Part shown: piece after piece, positions 50,715 through 59,739 of the stretch | Layout: the number at the start of each line of letters is the position of its first letter | How positions within the stretch are numbered: the first letter of the stretch is position 1 | Assembly: GCF_028475105.1 (NCBI RefSeq) | Contig: NZ_CP116936.1 | Coordinates: 6,943,501 to 7,007,500 of the forward strand | Direction: 5' to 3' | Origin: Micromonospora sp. LH3U1 | Lineage (GTDB): Bacteria > Actinomycetota > Actinomycetes > Mycobacteriales > Micromonosporaceae | DNA length: 64,000 nt | Position numbers and translations under genes: made by a program | Notes under the pieces: generated by a model | Seen by the model: only the letters and a program-made list of their open reading frames with translations | What the model was told of the DNA's origin: nothing | The model's database searches: none

Positions 50715-51062
50715 GTGTTGCTTCCTGTGTTCGGACCCCAGGTTCCCACCGTGCCCGTGACCGAAATCGCCGACGAGACGTACCTGCTGGATGTGCGGGA
50801 GGACGACGAGTGGGCGGCCGGTCATGCCCCCACCGCCCACCACCTGCCGATGATGGAGCTGCCGGCCCGAATGGCGGAGGTGCCGACCGACCGGGACGTG
50901 GCGGTCGTCTGTCGCTCCGGCGGGCGTTCCGCCCAGGTCGTCGCCTACCTGGTCAACAACGGCTGGGAGCAGGTGCGTAACGCCGACGGCGGGATGCGCC
51001 AGTGGGCCGCGGTCGGCCGCCCGGTGGTCGACGCGAACGGGCAGCCCGGCCAGGTCATCTGA
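50715..51062 (+). CDS. Rhodanese-like domain protein
   Basis: This is a 115-residue single rhodanese domain. The active loop is CRSGGRSAQ with Cys66 and two arginines, preceded by YLLDVREDDEWAAGHAPTAHHLPM. It would transfer sulfur (thiosulfate, persulfide) in the cytosol. GTG 50715 has GAGGA about 5 bases upstream; GTG 50727 is also in frame. It lies 11 bases before the glycerophosphodiesterase gene, so the two may be co-transcribed. Confidence 0.9.
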   Translation: MLLPVFGPQVPTVPVTEIADETYLLDVREDDEWAAGHAPTAHHLPMMELPARMAEVPTDRDVAVVCRSGGRSAQVVAYLVNNGWEQVRNADGGMRQWAAVGRPVVDANGQPGQVI

Positions 51063-51072
51063 GGCGGCCGGA

Positions 51073-51861
51073 ATGGGTGGCCCACTTGTCTTCGCGCACC
51101 GCGGAGCCTCGTACGACCTTCCCGAGCACACCCTCGCCGCGTACCTGCGCGCTCTCGACGAGGGTGCCGACGGCCTGGAGTGCGACGTCCGGCTGACCCG
51201 GGACGGGCACCTGGTCTGCGTGCACGATCGACGGCTCGACCGCACCAGCAACGGGCGCGGTCTGGTCAGCGCGCGCACGCTCGCCGAACTGGACGCGCTG
51301 GACTACGGCTCGTGGCATCCGGGCAGCGCGCCGAACGGGGACCTACCGCCGGACGAGTCGCACACCCGGCTGCTGACCCTGGCCCGGTTGCTGGACGCGG
51401 TGCTCGCCGCCGGCCGGCCGGTCCGGCTGCTGGTGGAGACGAAGCACCCGTCCCGCTACGGCTCCAACGTGGAACGACGACTGGTCAGCATGCTGCGCCG
51501 GTACGGGCTGGCCGACCCGGCGCCGGACGACCCGGTGCAGGTCACTGTCATGTCGTTCTCCCCGCTGGCCGTCCGCCGGGTACGCGAGCTCGCTCCGACG
51601 CTGCCCACGGTGCTGTTGCTGGAGGTGTTGCCGCGCTGGCTGCGGTTGGGTCGACTGCCGTTCGGCGCCCGTGTCGCCGCGCCGGGCATCGGCCTGGTCC
51701 GGGCCCGCCCGCAGTTGCTGCCCGCACTGCGTGCGGGTGGCAACCAGGTGTACGTCTGGACGGTCAACGAGCCGACCGACCTGGAGCTGGTGCTCTCCGC
51801 CGGGGTCGACGGGATCATCACCGATCGGCCGGCGTACGCCCTCGCCCGGCTGGGCCGTTGA
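51073..51861 (+). CDS. Glycerophosphodiester phosphodiesterase
   Basis: This is a 262-residue TIM-barrel hydrolase of the GDPD family. FAHRGASYDLPEHTLAAY carries the catalytic His-Arg and a metal glutamate, ECDVRLTRDG the glutamate/aspartate pair, and VHDRRLDRTSNG the second histidine; the GIITDRP ending is typical. It hydrolyses glycerophosphodiesters to glycerol-3-phosphate and an alcohol. There is no signal peptide, so it acts in the cytosol. ATG 51073 is the start. Confidence 0.93.
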   Translation: MGGPLVFAHRGASYDLPEHTLAAYLRALDEGADGLECDVRLTRDGHLVCVHDRRLDRTSNGRGLVSARTLAELDALDYGSWHPGSAPNGDLPPDESHTRLLTLARLLDAVLAAGRPVRLLVETKHPSRYGSNVERRLVSMLRRYGLADPAPDDPVQVTVMSFSPLAVRRVRELAPTLPTVLLLEVLPRWLRLGRLPFGARVAAPGIGLVRARPQLLPALRAGGNQVYVWTVNEPTDLELVLSAGVDGIITDRPAYALARLGR

Positions 51862-51907
51862 CCGGGCGGGGGTGCCCAAATCCGGGTCGGCGGGGCAGAC
51901 TCGGCAC

Positions 51908-53362
51908 ATGCCGGAGCGTATTGATTTCCCCGCTCTCATCACCGGCCACACCGTCGTGATCGAGATGATCAACTCTGGGGACGCGGGCCTGCCGGTCCTC
52001 ACCCAGCTGCTCCGGGTGGCCCAGCCGGCACTCGGCGCGACCGGTATGGCGTTCGTCGAGTTCGGTCCGACCGGCGGTCGCGTGATCGCCGCGACCGGCG
52101 CGGCGGAATGGGCCCTCGGCCGCCCGCTGGCAGCCGACGACCCGGACACCGTCTGCCTGCTCTCCGGGCCACGGGTGCGCAAGGCTCGGGTGGGCCACCT
52201 CAACGGCAAACTGGCCGCCGAGCTGGCCGGCAGCGGCCTGGGATGGATGGCGGTCTCCCGGGCCGAGATCGGCGGCCACACCGTCGGCAGCCTGCACGCG
52301 CTCTATCCGGGCGTGGACGAGCCGGGTGTCGAGCAGCAGGGGGTGGTCGCCTACCTCGCGTCCTGCGTCGCGCACATGTACGGCGACCAGAGCGGCCTTC
52401 CGGTACACGGCGACGGCCCGGTGGTGGCAGCGCTCTCCGACGGGCTGGCCGTCGTCGACCGGGACGGGCACGTCCGACTCTGGAACCCAGCCGCCGCCCA
52501 GGTCACCGGCCGACCGGTCGAGCAGGCGCTGAGCCGCCCGCTGCCGTTCCCCCTGCCGCCCTCCGGTCAGGTTCGGGACCACCGGATGCCGGACGGCCGT
52601 TGGCTGCGGATCACCTCCGGTGAGTTGCCCGGCCCGGGCACGTTGCGCGTGGTCACCTTCCGCGACATCACCGACCAGCAGCGCCGCGACCACGACCGGG
52701 AGCTGTTCGTCGCGGTGACCAGCCACGAGCTGCGCACCCCGGTCACCGTGATCAAGGGGTACGCGGACACCCTCACCGACCACTGGGAGTCGCTGACCGA
52801 CCTCGACCGACGGCAGGCTGCCCGGGTGATCGGGCAACGCGCCAACGAGTTGGCCCGGTTGGTCGACCGCCTCCTCAGCTCGGCAGCTGAGGCGGGGCCC
52901 GGGGACGACCCGCCCACCCCGTTCGACCTCGGCGAGGCGCTGCGCTCCGCCGTCGCGGACCTGCCGGCGGAGTTGCGTCGCCGGCTGGTGCTCCTCCTCC
53001 CGACCGACCTGCCCAAGGCGCTCGGCCATCGGCCCAGCCTGACCACTGTGCTGACCGAGTTGACGACCAATGCCGGCAAATACTCGGCACCGGATTCCCC
53101 GATCGAGATCAGCGCCTCGGTCGACGGTCACCTGGTGGCGTTCCGGGTCAGCGACCGGGGCATCGGCATCCGACCCGAGCACGTGGAGCGGGCGTTCGAC
53201 CGGTTCTGGCAGGGCGAGTCGGGCGACCGGCGCGGCTACCCCGGGGCGGGGCTCGGCCTCTATCTCGTCCGCCGAATCGTTGAACAGCAGAATGGATGGG
53301 TATCCCTACGTCCGAGGAGCGGCGGCGGTACGGTCGCAGAGGTGCGGCTACCGCGCGGTTGA
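51908..53362 (+). CDS. Soluble GAF/PAS sensor histidine kinase
   Basis: This is a 484-residue kinase without membrane helices. An N-terminal GAF-like domain (about 25-160) is followed by a PAS domain (LSDGLAVVDRDGHVRLWNPAAAQVTGRP, 176-204, ending FRDITDQQRR). HisKA has phospho-acceptor His273 in VTSHELRTPVTVIKG, and the ATPase domain has LTTNAGKYSAPDSP, DRGIGI and GAGLGLYL. It has no adjacent response regulator. An anti-sigma-like ATPase follows 15 bases downstream. Confidence 0.93.
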   Translation: MPERIDFPALITGHTVVIEMINSGDAGLPVLTQLLRVAQPALGATGMAFVEFGPTGGRVIAATGAAEWALGRPLAADDPDTVCLLSGPRVRKARVGHLNGKLAAELAGSGLGWMAVSRAEIGGHTVGSLHALYPGVDEPGVEQQGVVAYLASCVAHMYGDQSGLPVHGDGPVVAALSDGLAVVDRDGHVRLWNPAAAQVTGRPVEQALSRPLPFPLPPSGQVRDHRMPDGRWLRITSGELPGPGTLRVVTFRDITDQQRRDHDRELFVAVTSHELRTPVTVIKGYADTLTDHWESLTDLDRRQAARVIGQRANELARLVDRLLSSAAEAGPGDDPPTPFDLGEALRSAVADLPAELRRRLVLLLPTDLPKALGHRPSLTTVLTELTTNAGKYSAPDSPIEISASVDGHLVAFRVSDRGIGIRPEHVERAFDRFWQGESGDRRGYPGAGLGLYLVRRIVEQQNGWVSLRPRSGGGTVAEVRLPRG

Positions 53363-53377
53363 CCGAGGTGGCGCGAC

Positions 53378-53839
53378 GTGGAGGCGACGGTGGCAGCGGC
53401 AGCGAGGGACCGGGCGTGGTGCGTGGTGGTCCCCCACCACCCGGGCGGAGCACGGCTGGCCCGGCACCGCCTCGCCGGTGAGCTGGCGGACGTCGTACCC
53501 CCGATGCTCCTCGCGGATCTGATCGCGGTGCTCGCGGAGCTGGTGGGCAACGCGGTGCGGCACGCCAGACCTCTGCCCGGCGGGGTGATCCGGGTGGCCT
53601 GGCGGTTGCGGCCCTCGGCCGACGGCGCCCTGATCCAGCTGCGCGTCACCGACGGGGGCGCGAGCACCGGGCCACGGCTCCGGACGGCCAGACCCGACGC
53701 GGCGGACGGGCGAGGGCTGCACATCGTGGCCGGTCTGGCCACCCGCTGGGGCGTCGAGCGGGACGGCATGGGCCAGCGCGTCTGGGCGGAGTTCGACCCG
53801 ACGCCGACACCCCGACCCGACCTGGTGTCGGCGGGCTGA
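53378..53839 (+). CDS. RsbW-like ATP-binding protein (HATPase_c_2)
   Basis: This is a 153-residue protein of the anti-sigma kinase fold. The N box is LAELVGNAVRHARPLPGG, the G1 box VTDGG, and the G2 region GRGLHIVAGLATRWGVE. The short length and lack of other domains are usual for the many Streptomyces-like RsbW homologues that control sigma factors or regulators by phosphorylation and partner switching. No anti-anti-sigma factor or sigma factor is adjacent. It is likely co-transcribed with the sensor kinase upstream. Confidence 0.88.
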   Translation: MEATVAAAARDRAWCVVVPHHPGGARLARHRLAGELADVVPPMLLADLIAVLAELVGNAVRHARPLPGGVIRVAWRLRPSADGALIQLRVTDGGASTGPRLRTARPDAADGRGLHIVAGLATRWGVERDGMGQRVWAEFDPTPTPRPDLVSAG

Positions 53840-53898
53840 GCGCGGCTCGGGCGGGTCCCGCCCACGGCGAGCCGGTCGGGGCTCTAGGCTGTGACGCC

Positions 53899-54786
53899 GT
53901 GAGCAAGCGTCGAAAGAGCCAGCGCACCGCCGCCGACACCGCCCCCCGCCGAGAAAAGGTGCGGGACGTCTTCGTGCCGCGTCCGTTCGAGGGGCTGGTC
54001 GACGAGCCCGAGTGGATCGCGTTGCGCGAATTGGTCCCCGCCGCCTCCGCGCCGCTGCGGCTGGCACCCGCCCTGGTCGAGGAGTTCGGCGACCGGTCGG
54101 CGACGCTCGCCACGGTGCTGCCGATGGCCGCCCCGGCGATCACCAAGCCGGACGGCCGGGTGCTGATCGGCCTTCAGCGCCATCAGCAGTCCGGTGACGT
54201 CTCCCGGGATCTGGCCGAGGCACTGCTCTGCGCGCTGCGGGCCGAGCCGGGTGGCCAGGTGACTGTGCCGCCGCTGCCCGGCCCCGGCCCCCGCCTACAG
54301 GACATCCTCGTGGACGGGCCGCTCGACATCACCATGCACGACGGTTTCGATTTCTGGCTCGATCCCGGGGCCGCCGACGATCCGACCGTCCAGGCGTCGC
54401 TGGAGCGGGCGAACGCGGCCATCTACCCGACGGTGCGGCTGACCGCGGCGAAGGCCGCGTACTGGTGCCAGGTCCCGGAGAAGTCACACGTGCGCTGGGT
54501 GCTGCCGGACGACGAGGACGCCGCCCTGGACGCGTTGGCCCGCCTCGGCGCGGCCGGCACGCTGCCACTGGGCGAGCAGACCAAGTTCGCCGGCATGTTC
54601 CGGGCGCACGGTCGACTGGTGCCGGTCTGGGACCTGCCCGAGAAGACTCCGGCGACCGAGTGGGAGGAGCCGGTGGCGCAGTTCGCCAAGCGGTACGCCG
54701 AGGCGCTCACCGCCACCGACCCGCTCGACGCCGCCGGCCGGCGCGCCCGACAGGGCCTGCTCGGCCGCCAGCTCACCCTCCGCTGA
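53899..54786 (+). CDS. DUF5926 family protein
   Basis: This is a 295-residue cytosolic protein with a basic N-terminus (MSKRRKSQRTAADTAPRREKVRDVFVPRPFEGL) and conserved stretches EWIALRELVPAASAPL, LLIGLQRHQQ-like GRVLIGLQRHQQSGDVSRDLA, and HVRWVLPDDEDAALDALARL. These correspond to an actinobacterial family of unknown function. It starts at GTG 53899 and ends 3 bases before the convergent arginine deiminase gene. Confidence 0.85.
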   Translation: MSKRRKSQRTAADTAPRREKVRDVFVPRPFEGLVDEPEWIALRELVPAASAPLRLAPALVEEFGDRSATLATVLPMAAPAITKPDGRVLIGLQRHQQSGDVSRDLAEALLCALRAEPGGQVTVPPLPGPGPRLQDILVDGPLDITMHDGFDFWLDPGAADDPTVQASLERANAAIYPTVRLTAAKAAYWCQVPEKSHVRWVLPDDEDAALDALARLGAAGTLPLGEQTKFAGMFRAHGRLVPVWDLPEKTPATEWEEPVAQFAKRYAEALTATDPLDAAGRRARQGLLGRQLTLR

Positions 54787-54789
54787 CGT

Positions 54790-56028
54790 TCATGCGGTAG
54801 GCGTCAGTGAGGGGCCCGTCCTTGTGAGCGGGTCGCGGGTGATCGGGCAGGACATGCACCGCGGCCCGCCCCGGCCGGAGCCCAGCTCGGAGCCAGCGAT
54901 CGGGATCACCTCGATGCCCGCCCGCTCCAGCTGGGCGTTGGTCTCGGTGTTGCGCTCGTAGCCGACGCAGAGCCGGGGCGCCAGAGCGAGGGTGTTGTTG
55001 CCGTCGTCCCACTGCTCCCGTTCCGCGGTGACCGGGTCCAGCCCGGTGTCGATGACCCGGAGCAGGTCGAGGTCCATCGCGTCGGCGGCGGCCCGCAGGA
55101 ACGGCGCGGGCCCGTCCACCCTCGGGTCCTCACCGTCCGAGCCCGCGATCACGGTGTACGCGGACAGCGTGCTCGCGATGTTGGGATACATCAGTACGGC
55201 GTCCACGTCGACCATCGTGCAGACGGTGTCGAGGTGCATGGTGGCGCGCTTCTGGGCGATCGGCACCACCAGGATGGTGTGGGCCAGGCCGGCGGCGAAG
55301 ACCTGCCGGCCGAGGCGTTCGGCTCCGGCTGGCGTTGTCCGCTCGCCGACCCCGACCGCCAGCACCCCGGGTGCGAGCAGCAGCACGTCCCCACCCTCCA
55401 GGTGCTCAAGGTTCGGGCGGTAGACGAACTCGGTGCCGGCGAAGCGCGGGTGGTGGCGGTAGATGGCGTCGGTCAGGGTGGTCTCGCGGCGGCGGGCCGG
55501 CATGGCCAGGCTGGTGACACCGACCCGATCGCCGATCCACAGCGAAGAGTCGCGGGTGAACAGCAGGTTGGGCAACGGATCGATGACGAAGTCGTGTCGG
55601 TCCATCAGCGTGTAGACCAGCCCACCCGGCCGCTCTGAACTGATCCGCAGTTCCTCGTGGGCCAGCCCGGCGGTGAGTACGTCGGCCAGGGCCGCCGGGT
55701 CCAGGTAGGAGAGGTGGTCGGCGACGCGGGCCCGCAGGGTGTCACCGAGTCGCCGGGAGCGCAGCACCTGCTCGGTGAGTTCGGCACGGGCCTCCGCGAC
55801 GGCCAGCGTCTCGGTCAGCAGGGCCGCCAGGTAGAGGACCTCGACCCCGCGCTCGCGCAGGGCGGCGGCGAACGCGTCGTGCTCCTCCTGTGCCCGCCCG
55901 ACCCAGGGGATCGCGTCGAACAGGAGCGAGTCGTTGTTGCGAGGGGTGAGCCGGGCCAGTTCCGGGCCGGGCCGGTGCAGCAGTACGGTGCCGAGCCGGC
56001 CGACTTCACTGTCGACGTAGTGGGTCAC
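54790..56028 (-). CDS. arcA: Arginine deiminase
   Basis: This is a 412-residue enzyme hydrolysing arginine to citrulline and ammonia. It has LLHRPGPELARLTPRNNDSLLFD near the start, the LEHLEGGDVLLL and MHLDTVCTMVD motifs carrying active-site acidic and histidine residues, and the catalytic cysteine in GGPRCMSCPITRDP (Cys391). GTG 56028 gives the family N-terminus (THYVDSEVGRL); the longer frame to ATG 56094 runs through a palindrome and adds an unrelated peptide. Carbamate kinase and ornithine transcarbamylase are not in the window, so the usual pathway is incomplete here. Confidence 0.95.
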   Translation of the reverse strand: MTHYVDSEVGRLGTVLLHRPGPELARLTPRNNDSLLFDAIPWVGRAQEEHDAFAAALRERGVEVLYLAALLTETLAVAEARAELTEQVLRSRRLGDTLRARVADHLSYLDPAALADVLTAGLAHEELRISSERPGGLVYTLMDRHDFVIDPLPNLLFTRDSSLWIGDRVGVTSLAMPARRRETTLTDAIYRHHPRFAGTEFVYRPNLEHLEGGDVLLLAPGVLAVGVGERTTPAGAERLGRQVFAAGLAHTILVVPIAQKRATMHLDTVCTMVDVDAVLMYPNIASTLSAYTVIAGSDGEDPRVDGPAPFLRAAADAMDLDLLRVIDTGLDPVTAEREQWDDGNNTLALAPRLCVGYERNTETNAQLERAGIEVIPIAGSELGSGRGGPRCMSCPITRDPLTRTGPSLTPTA

Positions 56029-56070
56029 TCCCGCAGCGTAGGGCAGGGTTTGGCGGTATCCGAGAAAAGA

Positions 56071-56101
56071 ACTGTGGATGAATATGGCATTCATCCACAG
56101 T
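56071..56101. promoter_or_regulatory. 31-bp palindrome upstream of arginine deiminase
   Basis: Perfect 13-bp arms ACTGTGGATGAAT and ATTCATCCACAGT flank ATGGC, starting 43 bases upstream of the GTG start. The core TGAAT-N5-ATTCA resembles the arginine-repressor box (TGAAT-N4-ATTCA) with one extra base. It lies in the shared 163-base region with the divergent gene at 56192. Confidence 0.6.
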
Positions 56102-56191
56102 CACTCCGGCGTTCCGGCTTGCCGAACACGGGTAGTGGCAACGTAGGGTAGTGAGGACATAACTTCGAGGGACCTTTTGCCGGAGGTCGCG

Positions 56192-56929
56192 ATGACTGTC
56201 TTTCCCGCACGACGAGCCGTACCGTCCGCTCGGGCACTGCCGCCCGTCGCGGTGCCACACCCCCGCGTCGAGTCGCCGGGGGTTCTCGAACCGATCCGTC
56301 CGACACCTCTCGAATGGGCCCGCCGCCGTCGGGCCGAGCGGGGTGCGCGTCGCCTGGAGGCGGCCGGGGCGCGGGCACTGGGTCAACTCGACCACCTCGG
56401 GCCTTCCTGGCACGTCATCGAGTGGCCACGTACCGACGTGGCCGACGTCCTCGACCGAGGTCAGGACGAGCGCGCAGGGTTCCTCGCCATCGGGCCCAGT
56501 GGCCTCTTCGCCGTGACCATCGCCGACCACGGCCGGGCCAGGGTGCTCGTCGCCGGGGACGTCGTGCAGATCAACGGCAAGCGACCGCCGTACGTGGCCG
56601 AGTCCCGCCGGGACGCCAGGCGGGCCAGCAAGGCCCTGTCCGACGCGGTGGGGCTGCCCGTTCCGGTGACGCCGGTGCTGACCTTCGTCGGCTCCGGCGT
56701 GATCAGTGTCTACGGCCTTCCCAAGGACTGCCTGATGGCCACTCACCGGGAGCTGGACCGGCTCCTCGTGGCCGGTGGCAGCCGGATCAGCCCCGCCACC
56801 GCCGAGAAGCTTTCCCGGGTCGCACAGCACCCCGGCACCTGGCTGAACGGCACTTACCGTCCAACGGCCGACTACCGGTGGTATGACGAGGGCCGAACGG
56901 CCGCTGACAAGCCGGCCCACCACCGGTAA
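56192..56929 (+). CDS. Hypothetical protein with NERD-like features
   Basis: This is a 245-residue soluble protein. An N-terminal disordered, proline-rich stretch is followed by an arginine-rich helix (PLEWARRRRAERGARRLEAAG). The middle then reads GFLAIGPSGLFAVTIADHGRARVLVAGDVVQINGKRPPYVAESRRDARRAS, like the core of nuclease-related (NERD) domains in which a glycan- or DNA-binding strand region precedes a basic helix. Intact catalytic residues cannot be confirmed, so the call is tentative. ATG 56192 has CGGAGG 8 bases upstream. Confidence 0.55.
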   Translation: MTVFPARRAVPSARALPPVAVPHPRVESPGVLEPIRPTPLEWARRRRAERGARRLEAAGARALGQLDHLGPSWHVIEWPRTDVADVLDRGQDERAGFLAIGPSGLFAVTIADHGRARVLVAGDVVQINGKRPPYVAESRRDARRASKALSDAVGLPVPVTPVLTFVGSGVISVYGLPKDCLMATHRELDRLLVAGGSRISPATAEKLSRVAQHPGTWLNGTYRPTADYRWYDEGRTAADKPAHHR

Positions 56930-57098
56930 CGTCACCGGCGACGCCACGCGGCTCCGGTCCCCCCGTCCACCTCACCGGTTTTCGCGCCGTCACCGGCCGC
57001 CTCGGTTCAGGCTGTGCGGCCCGGTGACCCGGTGCGCTCGGTGATTCCGTCGGCGACCCGCTAGCGTGGACAGTCGATCGGAGTACATAGGAGGCGCG

Positions 57099-57557
57099 GT
57101 GGCCCACGTCGAACTTTCGCTCTCGGAAGCGTTCGTGCCGGCGGCGCGGGCCTCGACAGAGCCGGAGTCCGACAATGTCGGCCAATGGTCGTCGACAGTC
57201 TCCCGGGCCGACGAGCCGTGCCTGCTGATCGACGCGGCCACCCGGGTGGTGGCGATCTCCACGGCCGGCTGCGCGCTGCTCTGCCTGGGCGAGCCGGACG
57301 GCCTGATCGGGCGACCGCTGCTCGACGGCGGGCTGCGCCTACTCGATTTCACGGCCAACCGGGGCGAGCTGACCGAGGCCGAGATCGACATGATCCCGCC
57401 CCTACTGGCGCTCTCCTCCGGCCGACTCGCCCGCGGGCTGCTCCGGGTGCAGGCCGCCTCGGCGAGCAGCTCCGACGCGACCGTCGACGCGATCTCCACC
57501 CCGTTGCTCACCCACGGCGCCGTCGCCGGCTCGCTCACCTTCTTCTCCGAGGTCTGA
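57099..57557 (+). CDS. PAS-like domain protein
   Basis: This is a 152-residue protein with one PAS-type domain (PCLLIDAATRVVAISTAGCALLCLGEPDGLIGRPLLDG, about 42-80) and a C-terminal segment ending AGSLTFFSEV. It has no output domain, so it may be a stand-alone sensor or protein partner. GTG 57099 has TAGGAGG 6 bases upstream. The 170 bases before it include short palindromes but no strong promoter. Confidence 0.75.
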   Translation: MAHVELSLSEAFVPAARASTEPESDNVGQWSSTVSRADEPCLLIDAATRVVAISTAGCALLCLGEPDGLIGRPLLDGGLRLLDFTANRGELTEAEIDMIPPLLALSSGRLARGLLRVQAASASSSDATVDAISTPLLTHGAVAGSLTFFSEV

Positions 57558-57632
57558 CCTGCGGCGGAGTGTGTCCTTCGCCGCACGCGGCGTTGCCGGT
57601 GCGGCCCCACCAGGAGGCCGTAAGGTGCCCTC

Positions 57633-58022
57633 ATGCTCGATATCGCTCTGCTGCCGGGGGAATACGCTGTGTGCCGGTTGACCGCCGGTGCCACCCTGCC
57701 GCACGCGTTGTCGAGTGGGCTACGCGGCACCGACGTGGTCACGGTGAGCTGGACTTCCGACGGGATCTCCGTGATCTGCCCGACCGACCGGGCACCGGCG
57801 CAGGCCGTTGTGGAGACCGCCTGGCGCTGTCTTCGGGTCACCGCCCCGCCGGAGTTGGCCAGCACCGGTAGCCTGGCCGCGCTCGTCGACCCACTCGCCG
57901 AGGCACGGGTCAGCGCGGTCACGTTCTCCACCTTCGACACCGACTACCTGCTGGTGCCGGCCGTCCGGCTGACCGAGGGCACGGCCGCACTGCAGCGCGC
58001 CGGGCACCGCGTCATCGGCTGA
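57633..58022 (+). CDS. ACT domain-containing protein
   Basis: This is a 129-residue protein with an N-terminal strand set (MLDIALLPGEYAVCRLTAG) and a CASTOR/ACT-like C-terminal half (GSLAALVDPLAEARVSAVTFSTFDTDYLLVPAVRLTEGTAALQRAGH). ACT domains bind amino acids. The neighbouring gene but one encodes prephenate dehydratase, which also has an ACT domain; whether they interact is unknown. ATG 57633 is the start. Confidence 0.87.
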   Translation: MLDIALLPGEYAVCRLTAGATLPHALSSGLRGTDVVTVSWTSDGISVICPTDRAPAQAVVETAWRCLRVTAPPELASTGSLAALVDPLAEARVSAVTFSTFDTDYLLVPAVRLTEGTAALQRAGHRVIG

Positions 58023-58106
58023 GCTTCACCCGGCCGGCCGCTCACCCTACGATGGGCTCGGCCACCCCGGCCGCGAAGAATTCTCCGATGTCCCGAGGAT
58101 CGGCCC

Positions 58107-58685
58107 GTGCCGTTCACCCCGCCCCGCCCCGCGTCTCCCCCACCGCGGGCGACGATCCACACCCCACCCGCGATCCTGCCAGTGGTGCTCGCGCTGCTCA
58201 CCGTCGTGGCGCTGGCCGGCTGTGGCGCCCCACCCGGGCTGGGGGAGCCGACAGCCGTACCCACTCGCACCGCAACCCCGACGACACCCGGCCCGAGCAC
58301 CCCACCCGCCACCGCACCCGCCACCGCACCGCCAATCCGTACGGTCACGCCCACCCCGGACGCCGGGCTGGTCGCGACGGCCTGTCAGAACGGGCCGACC
58401 GGGCAGCGCGTGGTGCAACTGTTGCGCGGCCGGGCAGGAGTGCTCCCGGCCAACGTCCGGGTCCAGGTCCGCACCGGGCCGCTCTGCGCCGGTGACTGGC
58501 AGTTCACCGTGCTGGAGGTGACCGGGCATGAGGAACTCCAGGTGGTCACCCGGGGGCAGCCCACCGCACCGGTGCTGGTCACCGCCGGCACTGACGTCTG
58601 CACCATCGAGGTACGCGCCACCGGCCCGGCCGGGATTCGCACCCTCGCCTGCGACGCCGGTCCGGCCATCCAGCCGGGTGCGTAG
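58107..58685 (+). CDS. Putative lipoprotein, hypothetical
   Basis: This is a 192-residue protein. After a proline-rich N-terminus, a hydrophobic stretch LPVVLALLTVVALAGC ends in a lipobox (LAGC), indicating lipidation of the cysteine. A threonine/proline/alanine linker (about 45-85) is followed by a small domain with four cysteines, including VATACQNG, GPLCAGDW, DVCTIEV and TLACDAG, possibly two disulfides. No family recognised. The GTG start is at 58107. It ends 10 bases before pheA. Confidence 0.72.
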   Translation: MPFTPPRPASPPPRATIHTPPAILPVVLALLTVVALAGCGAPPGLGEPTAVPTRTATPTTPGPSTPPATAPATAPPIRTVTPTPDAGLVATACQNGPTGQRVVQLLRGRAGVLPANVRVQVRTGPLCAGDWQFTVLEVTGHEELQVVTRGQPTAPVLVTAGTDVCTIEVRATGPAGIRTLACDAGPAIQPGA

Positions 58686-58695
58686 GCTGTTCGGC

Positions 58696-59652
58696 ATGCC
58701 GGGAACACCGCCGACGCGCTTCGTCTACCTCGGGCCGGAGGGCACCTTCGCCGAGCAGGCCCTGCGCACCGTCCCCGCCGCCGAGCGCGGCAACCGTACG
58801 CCTGCCCGCAGCGTCGGGGAGGCCCTGGACAACGTCCGGGCCGGGGACGCCGACGCCGCGCTGGTGCCGCTGGAAAACTCGATCGGCGGCGCGGTGGGCG
58901 TCACGCTGGACGAGATGGCCGAGGGCGAGCCGTTGGTGATCACCCGAGAGGTGATCCTGCCGGTGGAGTTCGTGCTCGGCGCTCGGCCCGGCACCTCGCT
59001 AACCGCGATCCGCACCGTGGCGGCCCATCCGCAGGCGTCCACCCAGTGCCGTGGCTGGCTTCGCGACCATCTGCCCGACGCCGTGGTGGTCGACGTGCTC
59101 TCCAACGGCGCGGCCGCCGCCGGTGCCGGTGCCGGCGAGTACGACGCGGCGATCTGCGCACCCATCGGGGCGACCCGGCACCGGCTCGTGACACTCGCCG
59201 ACAAGATCGCCGACCACCCCGACGCGGTGACCCGGTTCGCGTTGGTGTCCCGCCCCGGGCCGCCACCGCCCCCGACCGGCGACGACCTCACCTCACTCGC
59301 GGTCTACATCGCCCACGACCGGGTCGGCGCACTGCTGTCGGTCCTGATGGAGCTGGCCGTCCGTGGGGTCAACCTGACCCGGATCGAGTCCCGCCCGACC
59401 GGTGAGGCGTTGGGCCGGTACGTCTTCTTCCTGGACTGCACCGGGCACGTGGCCGACGTACGCCTGGGCGAGGCGTTGCAGGGGCTTCGCCGGGTCTGCG
59501 CCGACGTCCGCTTCCTGGGCTCGTACCCCCGGCACCGATGGGCCGAGGCGGCTGGCGAGCGGCCGGTGCCCGCGCCGGCGGGCCTCTCCGACGGGGACTA
59601 CGCGGACGCGGCGGCCTGGCTGGCCCGCCTGCGCACCGGTGAGTTGACCTGA
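58696..59652 (+). CDS. pheA: Prephenate dehydratase
   Basis: This is a 318-residue monofunctional enzyme, prephenate to phenylpyruvate. YLGPEGTFAEQAL is the start of the catalytic domain, VPLENSIGGAVG and AVTRFALVSR contain the conserved active-site residues (the TRF motif), and the C-terminal ACT domain has GALLSVLMELAVRGVNLTRIESRPTGEALGRYVFFLD, whose ESRP motif binds phenylalanine for feedback inhibition. ATG 58696 is the start. The upstream lipoprotein and ACT genes run in the same direction. A terminator follows. Confidence 0.97.
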   Translation: MPGTPPTRFVYLGPEGTFAEQALRTVPAAERGNRTPARSVGEALDNVRAGDADAALVPLENSIGGAVGVTLDEMAEGEPLVITREVILPVEFVLGARPGTSLTAIRTVAAHPQASTQCRGWLRDHLPDAVVVDVLSNGAAAAGAGAGEYDAAICAPIGATRHRLVTLADKIADHPDAVTRFALVSRPGPPPPPTGDDLTSLAVYIAHDRVGALLSVLMELAVRGVNLTRIESRPTGEALGRYVFFLDCTGHVADVRLGEALQGLRRVCADVRFLGSYPRHRWAEAAGERPVPAPAGLSDGDYADAAAWLARLRTGELT

Positions 59653-59674
59653 CCGGGCGGGGCGCCCCCAAAGA

Positions 59675-59702
59675 TCGGGAGCGCCCCGGGCGCCGCTCCC
59701 GA
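59675..59702. terminator. Bidirectional terminator between pheA and the AIM24 gene
   Basis: TCGGGAGCG (59675-59683) and CGCTCCCGA (59694-59702) form a 9-bp stem with a 10-base loop, 22 bases after the pheA stop and 37 bases from the end of the opposing gene. Confidence 0.75.
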
Positions 59703-59739
59703 CCAACCCAACAGTCCGGGAGCGCCCGCACCGCTGCGA

